Notes: generated by a model not told the origin, from the sequence alone. 55,221 bases of DNA from Muribaculaceae bacterium (GCA_029061925.1 JAIDRE010000081.1:1-55221); one strand, 5' to 3'. Counted from the first letter of the stretch, positions 44,784 through 53,430 are shown. Program-made: numbers and translations.

Positions 44784-46050
44784 TAGAGAGAACTACCATT
44801 ACCGCTAAAGCCCACGGATAGTAAAGATATAACCACGGTTCAGCAGGAGAAACGCCTGCGAGTGCAGTACACAACAGCGTTTGCGCTCCGTAGGGAATGA
44901 TACACTGGGCAATGCACGAGCATGTGTCAAGGATGCTCGCACTCTTGAGCGAAGAAACGCCAAAGCGTGCTGAGAGCTGCTGTGAAAGCGAGCCGACGGT
45001 GATAATGGCTACGGTATTGTTGGCAGTGCAGAAGTTCACAAGCATCACAAGGACTCCGATTGCACCTTGCGCACCACGCGGTCCTCGTATTCCACGGGTC
45101 AGCACCTGCAAAAGGTAGTCAATTCCGCCGTTGAATTGTATCAGTCCGAGTAGCCCCGATGCAAGCAGTGTTACGATTATCAGATTGCCCATCGAGTCGA
45201 TTCCGGCACCCATAAAACCGAACAGCGACATTATGTCACTGCCTGTGATTATCGCAACGATAACAGTGGCAATGATTCCGCCAAACAACACAATAACAAC
45301 ATTGATTCCGGCAATCGCCATTATAATCACACTGAGATAGGGCAAGAGTAGCAACAGATTTGGCACATCATTGACCACAACATTCTCGACAACCGCACCA
45401 CGAGCGATATAAACAGCGAGTGTAATAGCAGCAGCCGGCAAAGCAATCCAGATATTGGTCTTGAATTTGTCGCCCATTTTACAGCCCTGAGTGCGCGTTG
45501 CGGCGATAGTTGTATCAGAAATAAACGAGAGATTGTCACCAAAAAATGCTCCGCCAAGAATGGCTGCGATGAATAGCGGAACAGAGGAGTGTCCGGCAGT
45601 CGCCATATCCACCGCAAGCGGGGTCAGAGCGACAACCGTACCAACTGATGTCCCTATTGAAAACGAGATGAAGCAAGCGGCGACAAACAGTCCGGGCAAA
45701 ATGAAGTGAGCCGGCATATATTTCAACGCCAAATTGACTGTTGCATCAACCGACCCGATCTCTTTCGCGAGGTTAGCAAACGCTCCGGCAAGAATGAAAA
45801 TCCATATCATATAAAGGATATTTGTCGAACCTGCTGATTTTGAAAATACCTTTATGCGATCTTGGAGAGAACCGTCGGTAATGACCACCGCCCAGACTGT
45901 TGCTACGAGAAATGCCACAGCCAGAGGCATCTTATAGAAGTCACCGATTACGAGCGATACTACAAGATAGAAGATCATGAAAACAAGTATCGGCGATATT
46001 GCCAGAAATCCTTTTTTGAATGTGATCGTTTGTGATTGGTTGTTCTGCAT
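44746..46050 (-). CDS. Na+/H+ antiporter NhaC family protein
   Basis: 434-aa polytopic membrane protein of the NhaC/ion-transporter superfamily, with about 11 helices. Family motifs: FISFSIGTSVGTVVALTPLAVDM near 128-150, AILGGAFFGDNLSFISDTTIAATRTQGC near 163-190, and NFCTANNTVAIITVGSLSQQLSARFG near 335-360. It should exchange Na+ for H+ or carry an organic acid or amino acid with Na+. Last gene behind uvrC-HipA-like-DUF3037 (18-base gap) and convergent with the EamA gene. Confidence 0.88.
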   Translation of the reverse strand: MQNNQSQTITFKKGFLAISPILVFMIFYLVVSLVIGDFYKMPLAVAFLVATVWAVVITDGSLQDRIKVFSKSAGSTNILYMIWIFILAGAFANLAKEIGSVDATVNLALKYMPAHFILPGLFVAACFISFSIGTSVGTVVALTPLAVDMATAGHSSVPLFIAAILGGAFFGDNLSFISDTTIAATRTQGCKMGDKFKTNIWIALPAAAITLAVYIARGAVVENVVVNDVPNLLLLLPYLSVIIMAIAGINVVIVLFGGIIATVIVAIITGSDIMSLFGFMGAGIDSMGNLIIVTLLASGLLGLIQFNGGIDYLLQVLTRGIRGPRGAQGAIGVLVMLVNFCTANNTVAIITVGSLSQQLSARFGVSSLKSASILDTCSCIAQCIIPYGAQTLLCTALAGVSPAEPWLYLYYPWALAVMVVLSIIFRFPRLKTSV

Positions 46051-46068
46051 TGAAATTGGATTGATTGT

Positions 46069-46464
46069 TTACATAACGAGTTCGGCAAACAAACGGTCAA
46101 ACTCTTTGTCAAGGTTGTCGGTTTTACCGGGGTGTACTTCAGAGATGCGAATGCACGCCGAACGGACAGCTGTCAGCCAGCGAAAACGCTCTTCAACAGG
46201 GAAATCAGCCATGCCGGTTACACGGTCGGGCGAGGGTTTACTCAGTTCAACAAACGAAAGTAACTGATGCTCAACCATTTCCGGTGTAAGCCCAACACAT
46301 TTCAGTGTATTAATTCGCTGATTATCAATGTTATAAGCGAATTTCATCCATTTTTTTCGCTTACACATCATAATCAAGCCAATATTAACGAATTCCTGAC
46401 GGGCAATATCGGGCATAAACCTTATGACGGCATATTCATAAAGGAAGTTTTGATCGGTATTCAT
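46069..46464 (-). CDS. DUF3037 domain protein
   Basis: 131-aa protein from ATG 46464; the frame is open further upstream, but the family starts with FLYEYAVIRFMPDIARQEFVNIGLIMMC, which begins at residue 5 here. The function of DUF3037 is unknown. It overlaps the 3' end of the HipA-like kinase gene by 29 bases, so the two are made together. DUF3037 genes are repeatedly found beside HipA-like kinase genes, which suggests a partner, substrate or neutralising protein. Confidence 0.85.
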   Translation of the reverse strand: MNTDQNFLYEYAVIRFMPDIARQEFVNIGLIMMCKRKKWMKFAYNIDNQRINTLKCVGLTPEMVEHQLLSFVELSKPSPDRVTGMADFPVEERFRWLTAVRSACIRISEVHPGKTDNLDKEFDRLFAELVM

Positions 46465-47224
46465 TAGCTTGATTAACAAATAGTTGAGAGTTTTCGAGAC
46501 GTATTTTGAGAAATTCAGAATAGACCCGGCGAATTTCGTCGGGGTTTGATTCAGGCGTGTAGTTGAGCCATTCATCGGGGAGCATTGCGACGATGCGATC
46601 GATTGCGTCGGGTGTAATCAATCGATGCATCTCTTTGTCAACCTCGTCGAGTTTGGATGCACGCGAAAGCATTGCATGATTCTGGCTGTAGGGGAACAGC
46701 GACATCGCAGCCTTTATATGGTCGCTCCACGAATGGTGAAAATATAGCGATGCGCCATGGTCTATCAGCCAGATTTCGCCATGCCAGACGAGCATATTTG
46801 TGTTCTTGACAGTGCGGTCAATGTTGGTCAGAAATGCGTCGATCCACAAGATTTTTGAGGCTTCTTCAGCCGACACCTTGTTGGCGTAGGGATCGAGGGT
46901 GAGTGCGCCCGACAAAAAATGCAAACCGAGATTTAGTCCACGAGACGCTTTCAGGAGGTCTTGAATTTCTTCATCGGGTTCGGTACGACCAAAGTCCTCG
47001 TCCAGGTCGAGGAAGACGAGTTCGGGAACGCGCAAACCTGCAAGTCGTGCAATCTCGCCTCCGATTAATTCTGAAACGAGAGCCTTTGATCCATGTCCGG
47101 CACCACGAAATTTCACTACATATTTGAATCCGTCATCAGCCTCAGCCAATGCCGGGAGCGACCCGCCCTCACGAAGCGGAGCAATATAGCGGGTGACATT
47201 TTGATGTCTTAATTCTGTATTCAT
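46436..47224 (-). CDS. HipA-family kinase-like protein (HipA_2 type)
   Basis: 262-aa protein with the C-terminal HipA/PI3-4-kinase-like fold but without the HipA N-terminal subdomain of full toxins (HipA about 440 aa). A probable ATP-binding lysine is Lys38 in YVVKF; the catalytic region DAFLTNIDRTVKNTNML is at 129-145 (Asp129, Asn134, Asp136); the metal Asp155 is in WLIDHGASL. All kinase positions look intact. Its start overlaps the uvrC stop (ATGA) and its end overlaps DUF3037. It could phosphorylate a translation factor or its DUF3037 partner; a toxin-antitoxin role is possible but unproven, and no HipB-like DNA-binding gene is present. Confidence 0.82.
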   Translation of the reverse strand: MNTELRHQNVTRYIAPLREGGSLPALAEADDGFKYVVKFRGAGHGSKALVSELIGGEIARLAGLRVPELVFLDLDEDFGRTEPDEEIQDLLKASRGLNLGLHFLSGALTLDPYANKVSAEEASKILWIDAFLTNIDRTVKNTNMLVWHGEIWLIDHGASLYFHHSWSDHIKAAMSLFPYSQNHAMLSRASKLDEVDKEMHRLITPDAIDRIVAMLPDEWLNYTPESNPDEIRRVYSEFLKIRLENSQLFVNQANEYRSKLPL

Positions 47225-49050
47225 TTGTTATCTTTATTTTCCATCAGAGCATCTTTGATAATACGTGCTTTCGCCGGTCCGACAACCTCGGCGATAGCAT
47301 CGGTAGTGGCAAGTTCGATTTGCTTGACACTTTTAAACTTCTTAAGCAAAGCTATGCGGGTAGCCTCACCGACACCTTTTATCGAATCCAGTCGGCTTAC
47401 GGTTTGAGATTTTGAACGGCGGTCGCGGTGATGGGTGATACCAAATCGGTGAGCCTCGTCACGCAGATGTTGCACAACGCGCAACGACTCGCTATTTTTA
47501 TTAATGTAAAGAGGAACAGAGTCACCGGGGAAGTAGATTTCTTCAAGTCGTTTTGCGATGCCGGCAAGTGCTATTTTACCTCTCAAACCGATTGCATCAA
47601 GGGCCTCAACAGCAGCGCTCAACTGACCTTTACCACCATCGACAATTACAAGCTGGGGCAATTCCTGACCTTCTTCGACAAGTCGTGTGTAGCGTCGGGT
47701 CAGGACTTCTTTCATCGAGGCGAAGTCATCGGGACCTTCGACAGTCTTGATGTTGAAATGTCGGTAATCTTTCTTTGAAGGTTTGGCATCTTTGAAAACA
47801 ACACACGATGCGACAGGGTTTGTACCCTGAATATTTGAGTTATCGAAACACTCGATATGGCGTGGTAATTCTGACAAATGGAAATCCTGTTTCATCTGTT
47901 CCAGAATTTTTTGAGTGCGCTGTTCGGGGTCGATTCGCTCGATATGCTTTAGAAAATCGAGTTTGCTTTGACGGGCATTTCGTTGAGAAACGTCAAGCAA
48001 ATGAGCTTTGTCTCCGCGAACAGGAACAACAAATGTAACACCATCAAGATTGATTTCGGGAGCTTCGGCAACAATCACTTCACCAAATTTCACATCGAGC
48101 GATGTTTGAATTTCGTTCATCGCCAATGGCAGAAGATCGGTGGCTGATTCGTCAAGACGTCGACGATAATGGAGAGTCACACTTTTAACGACAGCGCCAC
48201 GACGCACGTGCATATAGTTGATGTTAACGTCATTTGACCCGTCATCATCGATACCAAACACGTCAATCTCGTCAATCGTCGTTGACACAATCACACTCTT
48301 AGATTGGTAACGTTCGATCAACTTATATTTTTCCTTGAGTTCCTGAGCCTGTTCAAATTTCAGCTGGGATGCGTAATGTTCCATCTCCGATTTGAGATAG
48401 TCCATCAACTCTCGGGTTTCACCGCGAAGAATTTGCTTGACATTTTCGATATAGGTTTTATATTCTTCAGGTGAGATAAGACCTTTGCAACAGCCCAAAC
48501 AATTTTTCAAATGATATTCAAGACATAATCGGCCTTTGCCACGTTCGACATACTCGGGTGTGATCGGAATACGACAGGTGCGAATCGGATAAAGTCGCTT
48601 GATTAAATCCAAAACCGTTCGAGCCATCTCGGTATTGGTATATGGTCCGAAATATTTTGAACCATCCTTGATATGCTGGCGAGTCATAAACACACGCGGA
48701 TATGTTTCGTTTGTCACAACAATCCAAGGGTAGCTTTTGTCATCTTTCAAAAGCACATTGTATCGCGGCTGATATTCCTTGATCATTGACGATTCAAGAT
48801 TCAGAGCATCCTGTTCGGTCGGAACCACGATGTATTTCATGTCGGCGATCGCACGAACCAAAAGGTTTGTACGCAGTGAATCGTGAGTGCGATTAAAGTA
48901 CGAAGATACTCGACGCTTGAGATTCTTAGCCTTACCCACATATATAACCTTACCCTCGGAATCAAAGTACATATAAACTCCGGGGGTGTCGGGCAAGATT
49001 GAGATTTTCTCTTTTAATTCAGCCGATTTACCTTTATCATGTTTAGCCAT
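47221..49050 (-). CDS. uvrC: Excinuclease ABC subunit C
   Basis: Dual-incision nuclease of nucleotide excision repair. From ATG 49050 it is 609 aa, the usual length; the frame opens at 49101. N-terminal GIY-YIG domain (PGVYMYFDSEGKVIYVGKAKNLKRRVSSYF near 20-50), a UVR region (about 200-235), an RNase H-like C-terminal nuclease (HIECFDNSNIQGTNPVAS near 385, LVIVDGGKGQLSAA near 455) and a terminal helix-hairpin-helix (LDSIKGVGEATRIALLKKF). Downstream genes overlap it, tying the HipA-like/DUF3037 pair to a DNA-repair message. Confidence 0.96.
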   Translation of the reverse strand: MAKHDKGKSAELKEKISILPDTPGVYMYFDSEGKVIYVGKAKNLKRRVSSYFNRTHDSLRTNLLVRAIADMKYIVVPTEQDALNLESSMIKEYQPRYNVLLKDDKSYPWIVVTNETYPRVFMTRQHIKDGSKYFGPYTNTEMARTVLDLIKRLYPIRTCRIPITPEYVERGKGRLCLEYHLKNCLGCCKGLISPEEYKTYIENVKQILRGETRELMDYLKSEMEHYASQLKFEQAQELKEKYKLIERYQSKSVIVSTTIDEIDVFGIDDDGSNDVNINYMHVRRGAVVKSVTLHYRRRLDESATDLLPLAMNEIQTSLDVKFGEVIVAEAPEINLDGVTFVVPVRGDKAHLLDVSQRNARQSKLDFLKHIERIDPEQRTQKILEQMKQDFHLSELPRHIECFDNSNIQGTNPVASCVVFKDAKPSKKDYRHFNIKTVEGPDDFASMKEVLTRRYTRLVEEGQELPQLVIVDGGKGQLSAAVEALDAIGLRGKIALAGIAKRLEEIYFPGDSVPLYINKNSESLRVVQHLRDEAHRFGITHHRDRRSKSQTVSRLDSIKGVGEATRIALLKKFKSVKQIELATTDAIAEVVGPAKARIIKDALMENKDNK

Positions 49051-49086
49051 ACCAGAGAGAGATTTAGAAGGACTTATTAAAAAGAC

Positions 49087-49123
49087 ACCTTTGACACGCA
49101 ATCAACGACCGCGAGCCAAAGGT
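49087..49123 (-). terminator. Inverted repeat between apt and uvrC: probable terminator or internal promoter
   Basis: ACCTTTG and CAAAGGT form a 7-bp stem with a 23-base loop; on the minus strand it is followed by GTCTTTTTAATAAG, like a weak intrinsic terminator after apt. The upstream arm is also part of TACCTTTG (49124-49117), a full -7 promoter match for uvrC. The two readings compete and cannot be settled by eye. Confidence 0.45.
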
Positions 49124-49143
49124 AATCTATGAGCTTTTTATCC

Positions 49144-49662
49144 TTAGTACTTGATGAGTGATGAAACCTCAACATCGGCAGGCAGAAGCTGACGTCCGCC
49201 AAGAGCTGAAAGTTCGATGATGAAGTTGATATAAATCTTTTTAGGATTCATACTTTTTACAAGATTGTAAGCGGCCAACATTGTTCCACCGGTAGCAAGA
49301 ACATCATCGTGCAGCACAACAATATCATCTTCAGTGATCGCATCGCGGTGAATTTCGATTACATCAGTACCATATTCTTTTTTATAAGAAGCCGAAATTG
49401 TATCAGCAGGAAGCTTACCGGGCTTGCGAACAGGAACAAAACCTGCACCAAGTTCAAACGCAAGGATCGAACCACCGATAAAGCCACGAGATTCAATACC
49501 GACTACTTTAGTCACACCTTTGTCGCGATACAATTGAGACAAATCCCAACCAATGATATGAAGTGCACGAGGATCTTTAAACACCGTTGTCAAATCTTTG
49601 AACACCACACCCTTTTGAGGGAAATCCACAACGTCGCGAATTTTAGACTTAATGTATTCCAT
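49144..49662 (-). CDS. apt: Adenine phosphoribosyltransferase
   Basis: Purine-salvage enzyme making AMP from adenine and PRPP. 172 aa. N-terminal IRDVVDFPQKGVVFKDLTTVFKDP, VGIESRGFIGGSILAFELGAGFVPVRKPGKLPA near 54-86, and the PRPP loop VVLHDDVLATGGTMLAA near 115-131. It lies between uvrC and mnmG; the 54-base gap to mnmG holds a parS site. Confidence 0.97.
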   Translation of the reverse strand: MEYIKSKIRDVVDFPQKGVVFKDLTTVFKDPRALHIIGWDLSQLYRDKGVTKVVGIESRGFIGGSILAFELGAGFVPVRKPGKLPADTISASYKKEYGTDVIEIHRDAITEDDIVVLHDDVLATGGTMLAAYNLVKSMNPKKIYINFIIELSALGGRQLLPADVEVSSLIKY

Positions 49663-49700
49663 TTTTAAATTAACTAATTTATAGTGAGTTACTATTTATT

Positions 49701-49716
49701 TGTTCCACGTGAAACA
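49701..49716. promoter_or_regulatory. parS centromere-like site (ParB binding site)
   Basis: TGTTCCACGTGAAACA is an exact match to the bacterial chromosomal parS consensus TGTTNCACGTGAAACA; one position breaks the full palindrome, as in natural B. subtilis sites. It ends directly at the mnmG stop codon. Such sites load ParB/CTP clamps and SMC near the replication origin, and mnmG (gidA) is a classical origin-proximal gene. No other good copy was seen in this window. Confidence 0.9.
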
Positions 49717-51594
49717 TTACCTACCTAAAAGAAGGAGCAGAACATTTATATCACTCGGGGACACCCCGGGGATTCGTTTTGCCTGTCCAACTGTTTCGGG
49801 ATTAATTTTAGAAAGCTTTTGACGGGCCTCTGTAGAAAGAGCCGAAATTGATTCGTAATCAAACTTATCTCTGATTTTGAGTTCTTCAAGTCGTCGAAGC
49901 TTGTCAGCAGTCTGACGCTCGCGATCAATATAGCCATCGTACTTAATCAAGATTACAGCGGCCTCAACAATCTCGGTTCGACGCGCTTCTTCAATCCCGG
50001 CAACTTTATCAGCCAAAGGCTTGATCATTTTAGAAAGAATTTCAATATCAAACTCCGGCCTGAGAATTAAATCATAGAGTTTCAAACCTTGTTTGAGCGG
50101 AGCATAACCGTTAGCCTCCAAAATTGGATTAACAACAGATGTCTTTACCGAAAACTCTTTGCAAAATTCAATCAATTCGTCACGCTGTTTGACCTTAGAC
50201 TGCAACAAATCCATACGGGTTTGATCAGCAAGTCCGGCTACGTATGAACGAGGGGTCAATCTAACATCAGCGTCATCCTGACGAAGCAAAATTCGATATT
50301 CAGCTCGTGAAGTGAACATTCGATATGGTTCATCGACACCTTTTGTAACAAGGTCATCAATCAGCACACCAATATACGCCTCATCACGAGCAAGAACGAA
50401 CGGATCTTTGTTATTAATCTTCAAATGGGCATTCATCCCGGCAATCAAACCCTGTCCTGCAGCTTCCTCATATCCGGTTGTTCCGTTAACCTGACCCGCG
50501 AAATACAAACATGAAATCAGCTTGGCCTCAAGCGTATGATTTAATTGAGTCGGGTCGAAAAAATCATATTCAATTGCATAACCAGGTCGAAAAATCTTAA
50601 CATTCTCAAGTGCCGGGATTGATTCGAGAGCTTCAAGCTGAATATTAATCGGGAGTGAAGATGAGAATCCATTAAGATAATATTCAGTCGTATCTACGCC
50701 CTCAGGTTCAAGGAACAATTGATGTTCGGTTTTGTCGGCAAACGTAACAATTTTTGTTTCGATACTCGGACAATATCGGGGACCGATACTCTTTATTTGA
50801 CCATTATAAAGCGGAGAATCAGGGAGTCCTTTGCGCAGTATTTCATGAGTATGCTCATTGGTATAAAGGATGTAACAATCCTTCTGAGGCAATTCGCGTT
50901 GAACATTCGGGAGGTAAGAGAACTTATGAAAATCGTCATCACCCGGCTGAGGTGCTGTTTTTGAAAAATCAACACTTCGGCTATCGATACGTACAGGCGT
51001 ACCGGTTTTCATTCGTTCAGTAACGAAACCCAAATCTCGTAAACGAGCCGTCAATCCTGTTGATGCCGGTTCAGAAATTCGTCCGCCGTGTAGTTGGGTG
51101 CGACCAACGTGAATCAATCCGTTTAGGAAAGTTCCTGCTGTTAAGATTACAGCTTTAGCCTTGAACTCAACACAAAGTGCAGTCTTCACACCTTTAATAA
51201 CATTGTCCTCAACAATGATATCGACAACATCATCCTGCCACATAGACAAGTTTGGTGTATGTTCAAGTGTATCACGCCAAAGTTTACTGAAAACCATACG
51301 GTCGCTCTGGGCACGAGGGCTCCACATTGCAGGCCCTTTTGAGCGATTCAACATTCTGAATTGAATTGCAGAACGGTCAGTAACAATACCCATCTGACCA
51401 CCGAGAGCATCAATTTCACGAACGATCTGCCCTTTGGCAATACCGCCAACAGCAGGGTTACAGCTCATCTGGGCAATCTTATTCATGTCAAGGGTAATAA
51501 GCAACGTGCTACTACCCATTCGGGCAGCAGCCGACGCAGCCTCGCAACCGGCATGACCGGCACCCACAACAATTATATCGAAATCAAATTTCAT
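49717..51594 (-). CDS. mnmG: tRNA uridine-5-carboxymethylaminomethyl modification enzyme MnmG
   Basis: FAD- and folate-dependent subunit that, with MnmE, installs cmnm5 on U34 of tRNAs. 625 aa. FAD-binding IVVGAGHAGCEAASAAARMG at about 9-28, conserved CNPAVGGIAKGQIVREIDALGG near 45-66, GTFLNGLIHVG near 155, GQVNGTTGYEEAAGQGLIAGMNA near 365-387 and the C-terminal helical MnmE-binding domain ending RIPGVSPSDINVLLLLLG. The start overlaps the ybeY stop (ATGA). mnmE is not in the window. Confidence 0.97.
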   Translation of the reverse strand: MKFDFDIIVVGAGHAGCEAASAAARMGSSTLLITLDMNKIAQMSCNPAVGGIAKGQIVREIDALGGQMGIVTDRSAIQFRMLNRSKGPAMWSPRAQSDRMVFSKLWRDTLEHTPNLSMWQDDVVDIIVEDNVIKGVKTALCVEFKAKAVILTAGTFLNGLIHVGRTQLHGGRISEPASTGLTARLRDLGFVTERMKTGTPVRIDSRSVDFSKTAPQPGDDDFHKFSYLPNVQRELPQKDCYILYTNEHTHEILRKGLPDSPLYNGQIKSIGPRYCPSIETKIVTFADKTEHQLFLEPEGVDTTEYYLNGFSSSLPINIQLEALESIPALENVKIFRPGYAIEYDFFDPTQLNHTLEAKLISCLYFAGQVNGTTGYEEAAGQGLIAGMNAHLKINNKDPFVLARDEAYIGVLIDDLVTKGVDEPYRMFTSRAEYRILLRQDDADVRLTPRSYVAGLADQTRMDLLQSKVKQRDELIEFCKEFSVKTSVVNPILEANGYAPLKQGLKLYDLILRPEFDIEILSKMIKPLADKVAGIEEARRTEIVEAAVILIKYDGYIDRERQTADKLRRLEELKIRDKFDYESISALSTEARQKLSKINPETVGQAKRIPGVSPSDINVLLLLLGR

Positions 51595-52031
51595 ACATTA
51601 CAAAGTTCGTTATACAGCAACAGGGCCTCATCTTCGTTTGCCTCCATAATCTCACGCTCACCCAGTCCTTTATCATTGATTCCACAAAGGTGTAAAACAC
51701 CATGGATAATTACACGTAAAAGCTCTCTTTCATAGGACTGAGAAACGAGTTCGGCATTAGTCTTAACAGTATCAAGAGAGATATACATATCCCCTCTTAA
51801 AAGTTTGCCACGCGTATAATCAAAAGTAATAATATCAGTATAATAATCGTGCTGTAAAAAGCGACGATTGACATTAATTATTGTTTCATCATCACAGAAT
51901 ATATAGGTCAACTCACGAGCCGCAAAACCATGTCGTGAAGCGACCTCACCAATCCATTGTTCAACGAGTCCGAAGTTAAGCAAAGGCATTTCAACATTGC
52001 CCTGAGTCAACCATTGAAAAACAGTATTCAT
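51591..52031 (-). CDS. ybeY: Endoribonuclease YbeY (rRNA maturation factor)
   Basis: Metal-dependent RNase in 16S rRNA 3' maturation and ribosome quality control. 146 aa with the core LTYIFCDDETIINVNRRFLQHDYYTDIITFDY and the metal motif HGVLHLCGIND (His110, His114). E. coli has a third His six residues after the second; the corresponding residue here is Asp120 (followed by Lys), so the third ligand is changed. First gene of ybeY-mnmG, with a promoter box 20 bases upstream. Confidence 0.94.
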   Translation of the reverse strand: MNTVFQWLTQGNVEMPLLNFGLVEQWIGEVASRHGFAARELTYIFCDDETIINVNRRFLQHDYYTDIITFDYTRGKLLRGDMYISLDTVKTNAELVSQSYERELLRVIIHGVLHLCGINDKGLGEREIMEANEDEALLLYNELCNV

Positions 52032-52051
52032 TTCTGAGAAGATTTAACTTA

Positions 52052-52083
52052 CAAATATACAAATAAAACTAATTAAGGGCAAC
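52052..52083 (-). promoter_or_regulatory. Predicted promoter of ybeY-mnmG
   Basis: Minus strand: GTTG (52083-52080, one mismatch), 20-base spacer, TATATTTG (52059-52052, full match). The leader is short, about 15-18 bases. Confidence 0.58.
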
Positions 52084-52160
52084 AACAATTTTCAAAATAA
52101 AAATAAAAAATCGGTTCAGCGCAAAGCCAACCAGAATATAACAAATTATATATCAATATC

Positions 52161-53393
52161 TTACCTAAAGAAAATATATGCTGCAAAAATTCCGGCAATT
52201 GACCCACAAATGTCGGCCAAAAGTGCGTATGAAACAGCATATCGAGTCTTCTTTATACCAACACTACCGAAGTAAACCGCTAATACATAGAACATTGTGT
52301 CGGTACTACCTTGAATGGACGCAGACACTTTAGCAACAAACGAATCAACGCCATAGGTGTTCATCAAATCGACCATCATACCACGCGATCCACTGCCACT
52401 CAATGGCTTCATCAATGCAGTCGGGAGTGCGGGTACCCATTCAGCATCAAACCCCATCGCATTGACAGCCGATGCAATCACATTCGTAATTACATCCATT
52501 GCACCGGACGCACGGAAAACACCAATTGCCACCAAAATAGCAACAAGATAGGGAATAATCACAACAGCCGTCCTGAAGCCTTCTTTTGCGCCGTCAATGA
52601 AAGCGTCATACATGTTTATATGCTTAACAAATCCGGCAACTATAAAAGCAATTATAACAGTAAACAAAAGTACGTTTGCAATAAAACCTGAATAAAGTTG
52701 TACCTCCTCCTGATTCAACCTGCTAAAGAACCACACAACACCACCTATAAATAAAGACATTCCACCAAGCCATGCAATTAAGACGGGATCAAGCAATTTA
52801 ATTCGTTGTTTGATGCACAATGCAATGATACCAACAAGAGTTGCAATAAAGGTTGCCAATAGAATCGGAAGGAAAACATCAGTCGGATTTGCAGCACCCG
52901 CCTGAACACGATACATCATGATACCTATAGGAATAAAACACAAACCCGAAGCATTCAGAATCAAGAACATGATCATCGCATCTGTCGCTGTGTCTTTCTT
53001 CGGATTAAGTTCCTGGAGTTCTTTCATTGCCTGGAGTCCTAACGGAGTCGCCGCATTGTCAAGACCGAGCATATTGGCAGACACATTCATAAAGATAGAC
53101 CCCATTGCCGGGTGACCTTTCGGAATTCCGGGGAAAAGACGGCAGAAAAGCGGGCTGATAATTCTCCCAAAAAATCTTACAACCCCGGCCTTCTCCCCTA
53201 TCTTCATCAGACCCATCCAAAGAGCAAGCACACCGGTCAGACCGATTGAGATTTCGAAAGCAGTACCTGCCGACGAAAAAGTCGCCGACATTATCTGAGT
53301 CCACACTTCCATATTGCCACCGAAAACAGTTTTACCAATAGCAACAACAAAAGCAAGAAGGAAAAAAGCTATCCAAATGTAATTTAGTACCAT
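52161..53393 (-). CDS. Nucleoside-recognition (Gate) domain membrane protein, SpmA-SpmB fusion
   Basis: 410-aa inner-membrane protein with two Gate domains, equal to Bacillus spore maturation proteins SpmA (residues about 1-200) and SpmB (about 225-410) joined in one chain. Motifs: GLMKIGEKAGVVRFFGRIISPLFCRLFPGIPKGHPAMGSIFMNVSANMLGLDNAATPLGLQAM in the first half; ALMKPLSGSGSRGMMVDLMNTYG and SIQGSTDTMFYVLAVYFGSVGI in the second. The organism should not sporulate, so this is a general transporter or channel for an unknown small molecule. The start codon lies about 8 bases behind a -7 box, so the message is nearly leaderless. Confidence 0.9.
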   Translation of the reverse strand: MVLNYIWIAFFLLAFVVAIGKTVFGGNMEVWTQIMSATFSSAGTAFEISIGLTGVLALWMGLMKIGEKAGVVRFFGRIISPLFCRLFPGIPKGHPAMGSIFMNVSANMLGLDNAATPLGLQAMKELQELNPKKDTATDAMIMFLILNASGLCFIPIGIMMYRVQAGAANPTDVFLPILLATFIATLVGIIALCIKQRIKLLDPVLIAWLGGMSLFIGGVVWFFSRLNQEEVQLYSGFIANVLLFTVIIAFIVAGFVKHINMYDAFIDGAKEGFRTAVVIIPYLVAILVAIGVFRASGAMDVITNVIASAVNAMGFDAEWVPALPTALMKPLSGSGSRGMMVDLMNTYGVDSFVAKVSASIQGSTDTMFYVLAVYFGSVGIKKTRYAVSYALLADICGSIAGIFAAYIFFR

Positions 53394-53400
53394 AATTTGA

Positions 53401-53408
53401 CAAAGGTA
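53401..53408 (-). promoter_or_regulatory. Predicted -7 box of the Gate-domain gene
   Basis: Minus-strand TACCTTTG, full match, ending 7 bases before the ATG at 53393, so a leader of only about 2-5 bases is predicted. No TTTG at the ideal -33 distance. Confidence 0.55.
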
Positions 53409-53422
53409 CGCAAATTTTTCAA

Positions 53423-53430
53423 TATATTTG
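53423..53430 (+). promoter_or_regulatory. Predicted -7 box of the alkD-kinase pair
   Basis: TATATTTG, full match; TTTG at 53396-53399 is 23 bases upstream, slightly long. It overlaps the divergent Gate-gene promoter, so the two may compete. The leader to ATG 53595 would be about 160 bases and contains a CCGATA-CTT-TATCGG hairpin (53564-53578). Confidence 0.5.

Noticed and set aside
46465..46575. Longer DUF3037 start within the HipA-like gene
   Set aside because: The extra 37 residues look like out-of-frame HipA-like gene sequence; the DUF3037 pattern begins right after ATG 46464.
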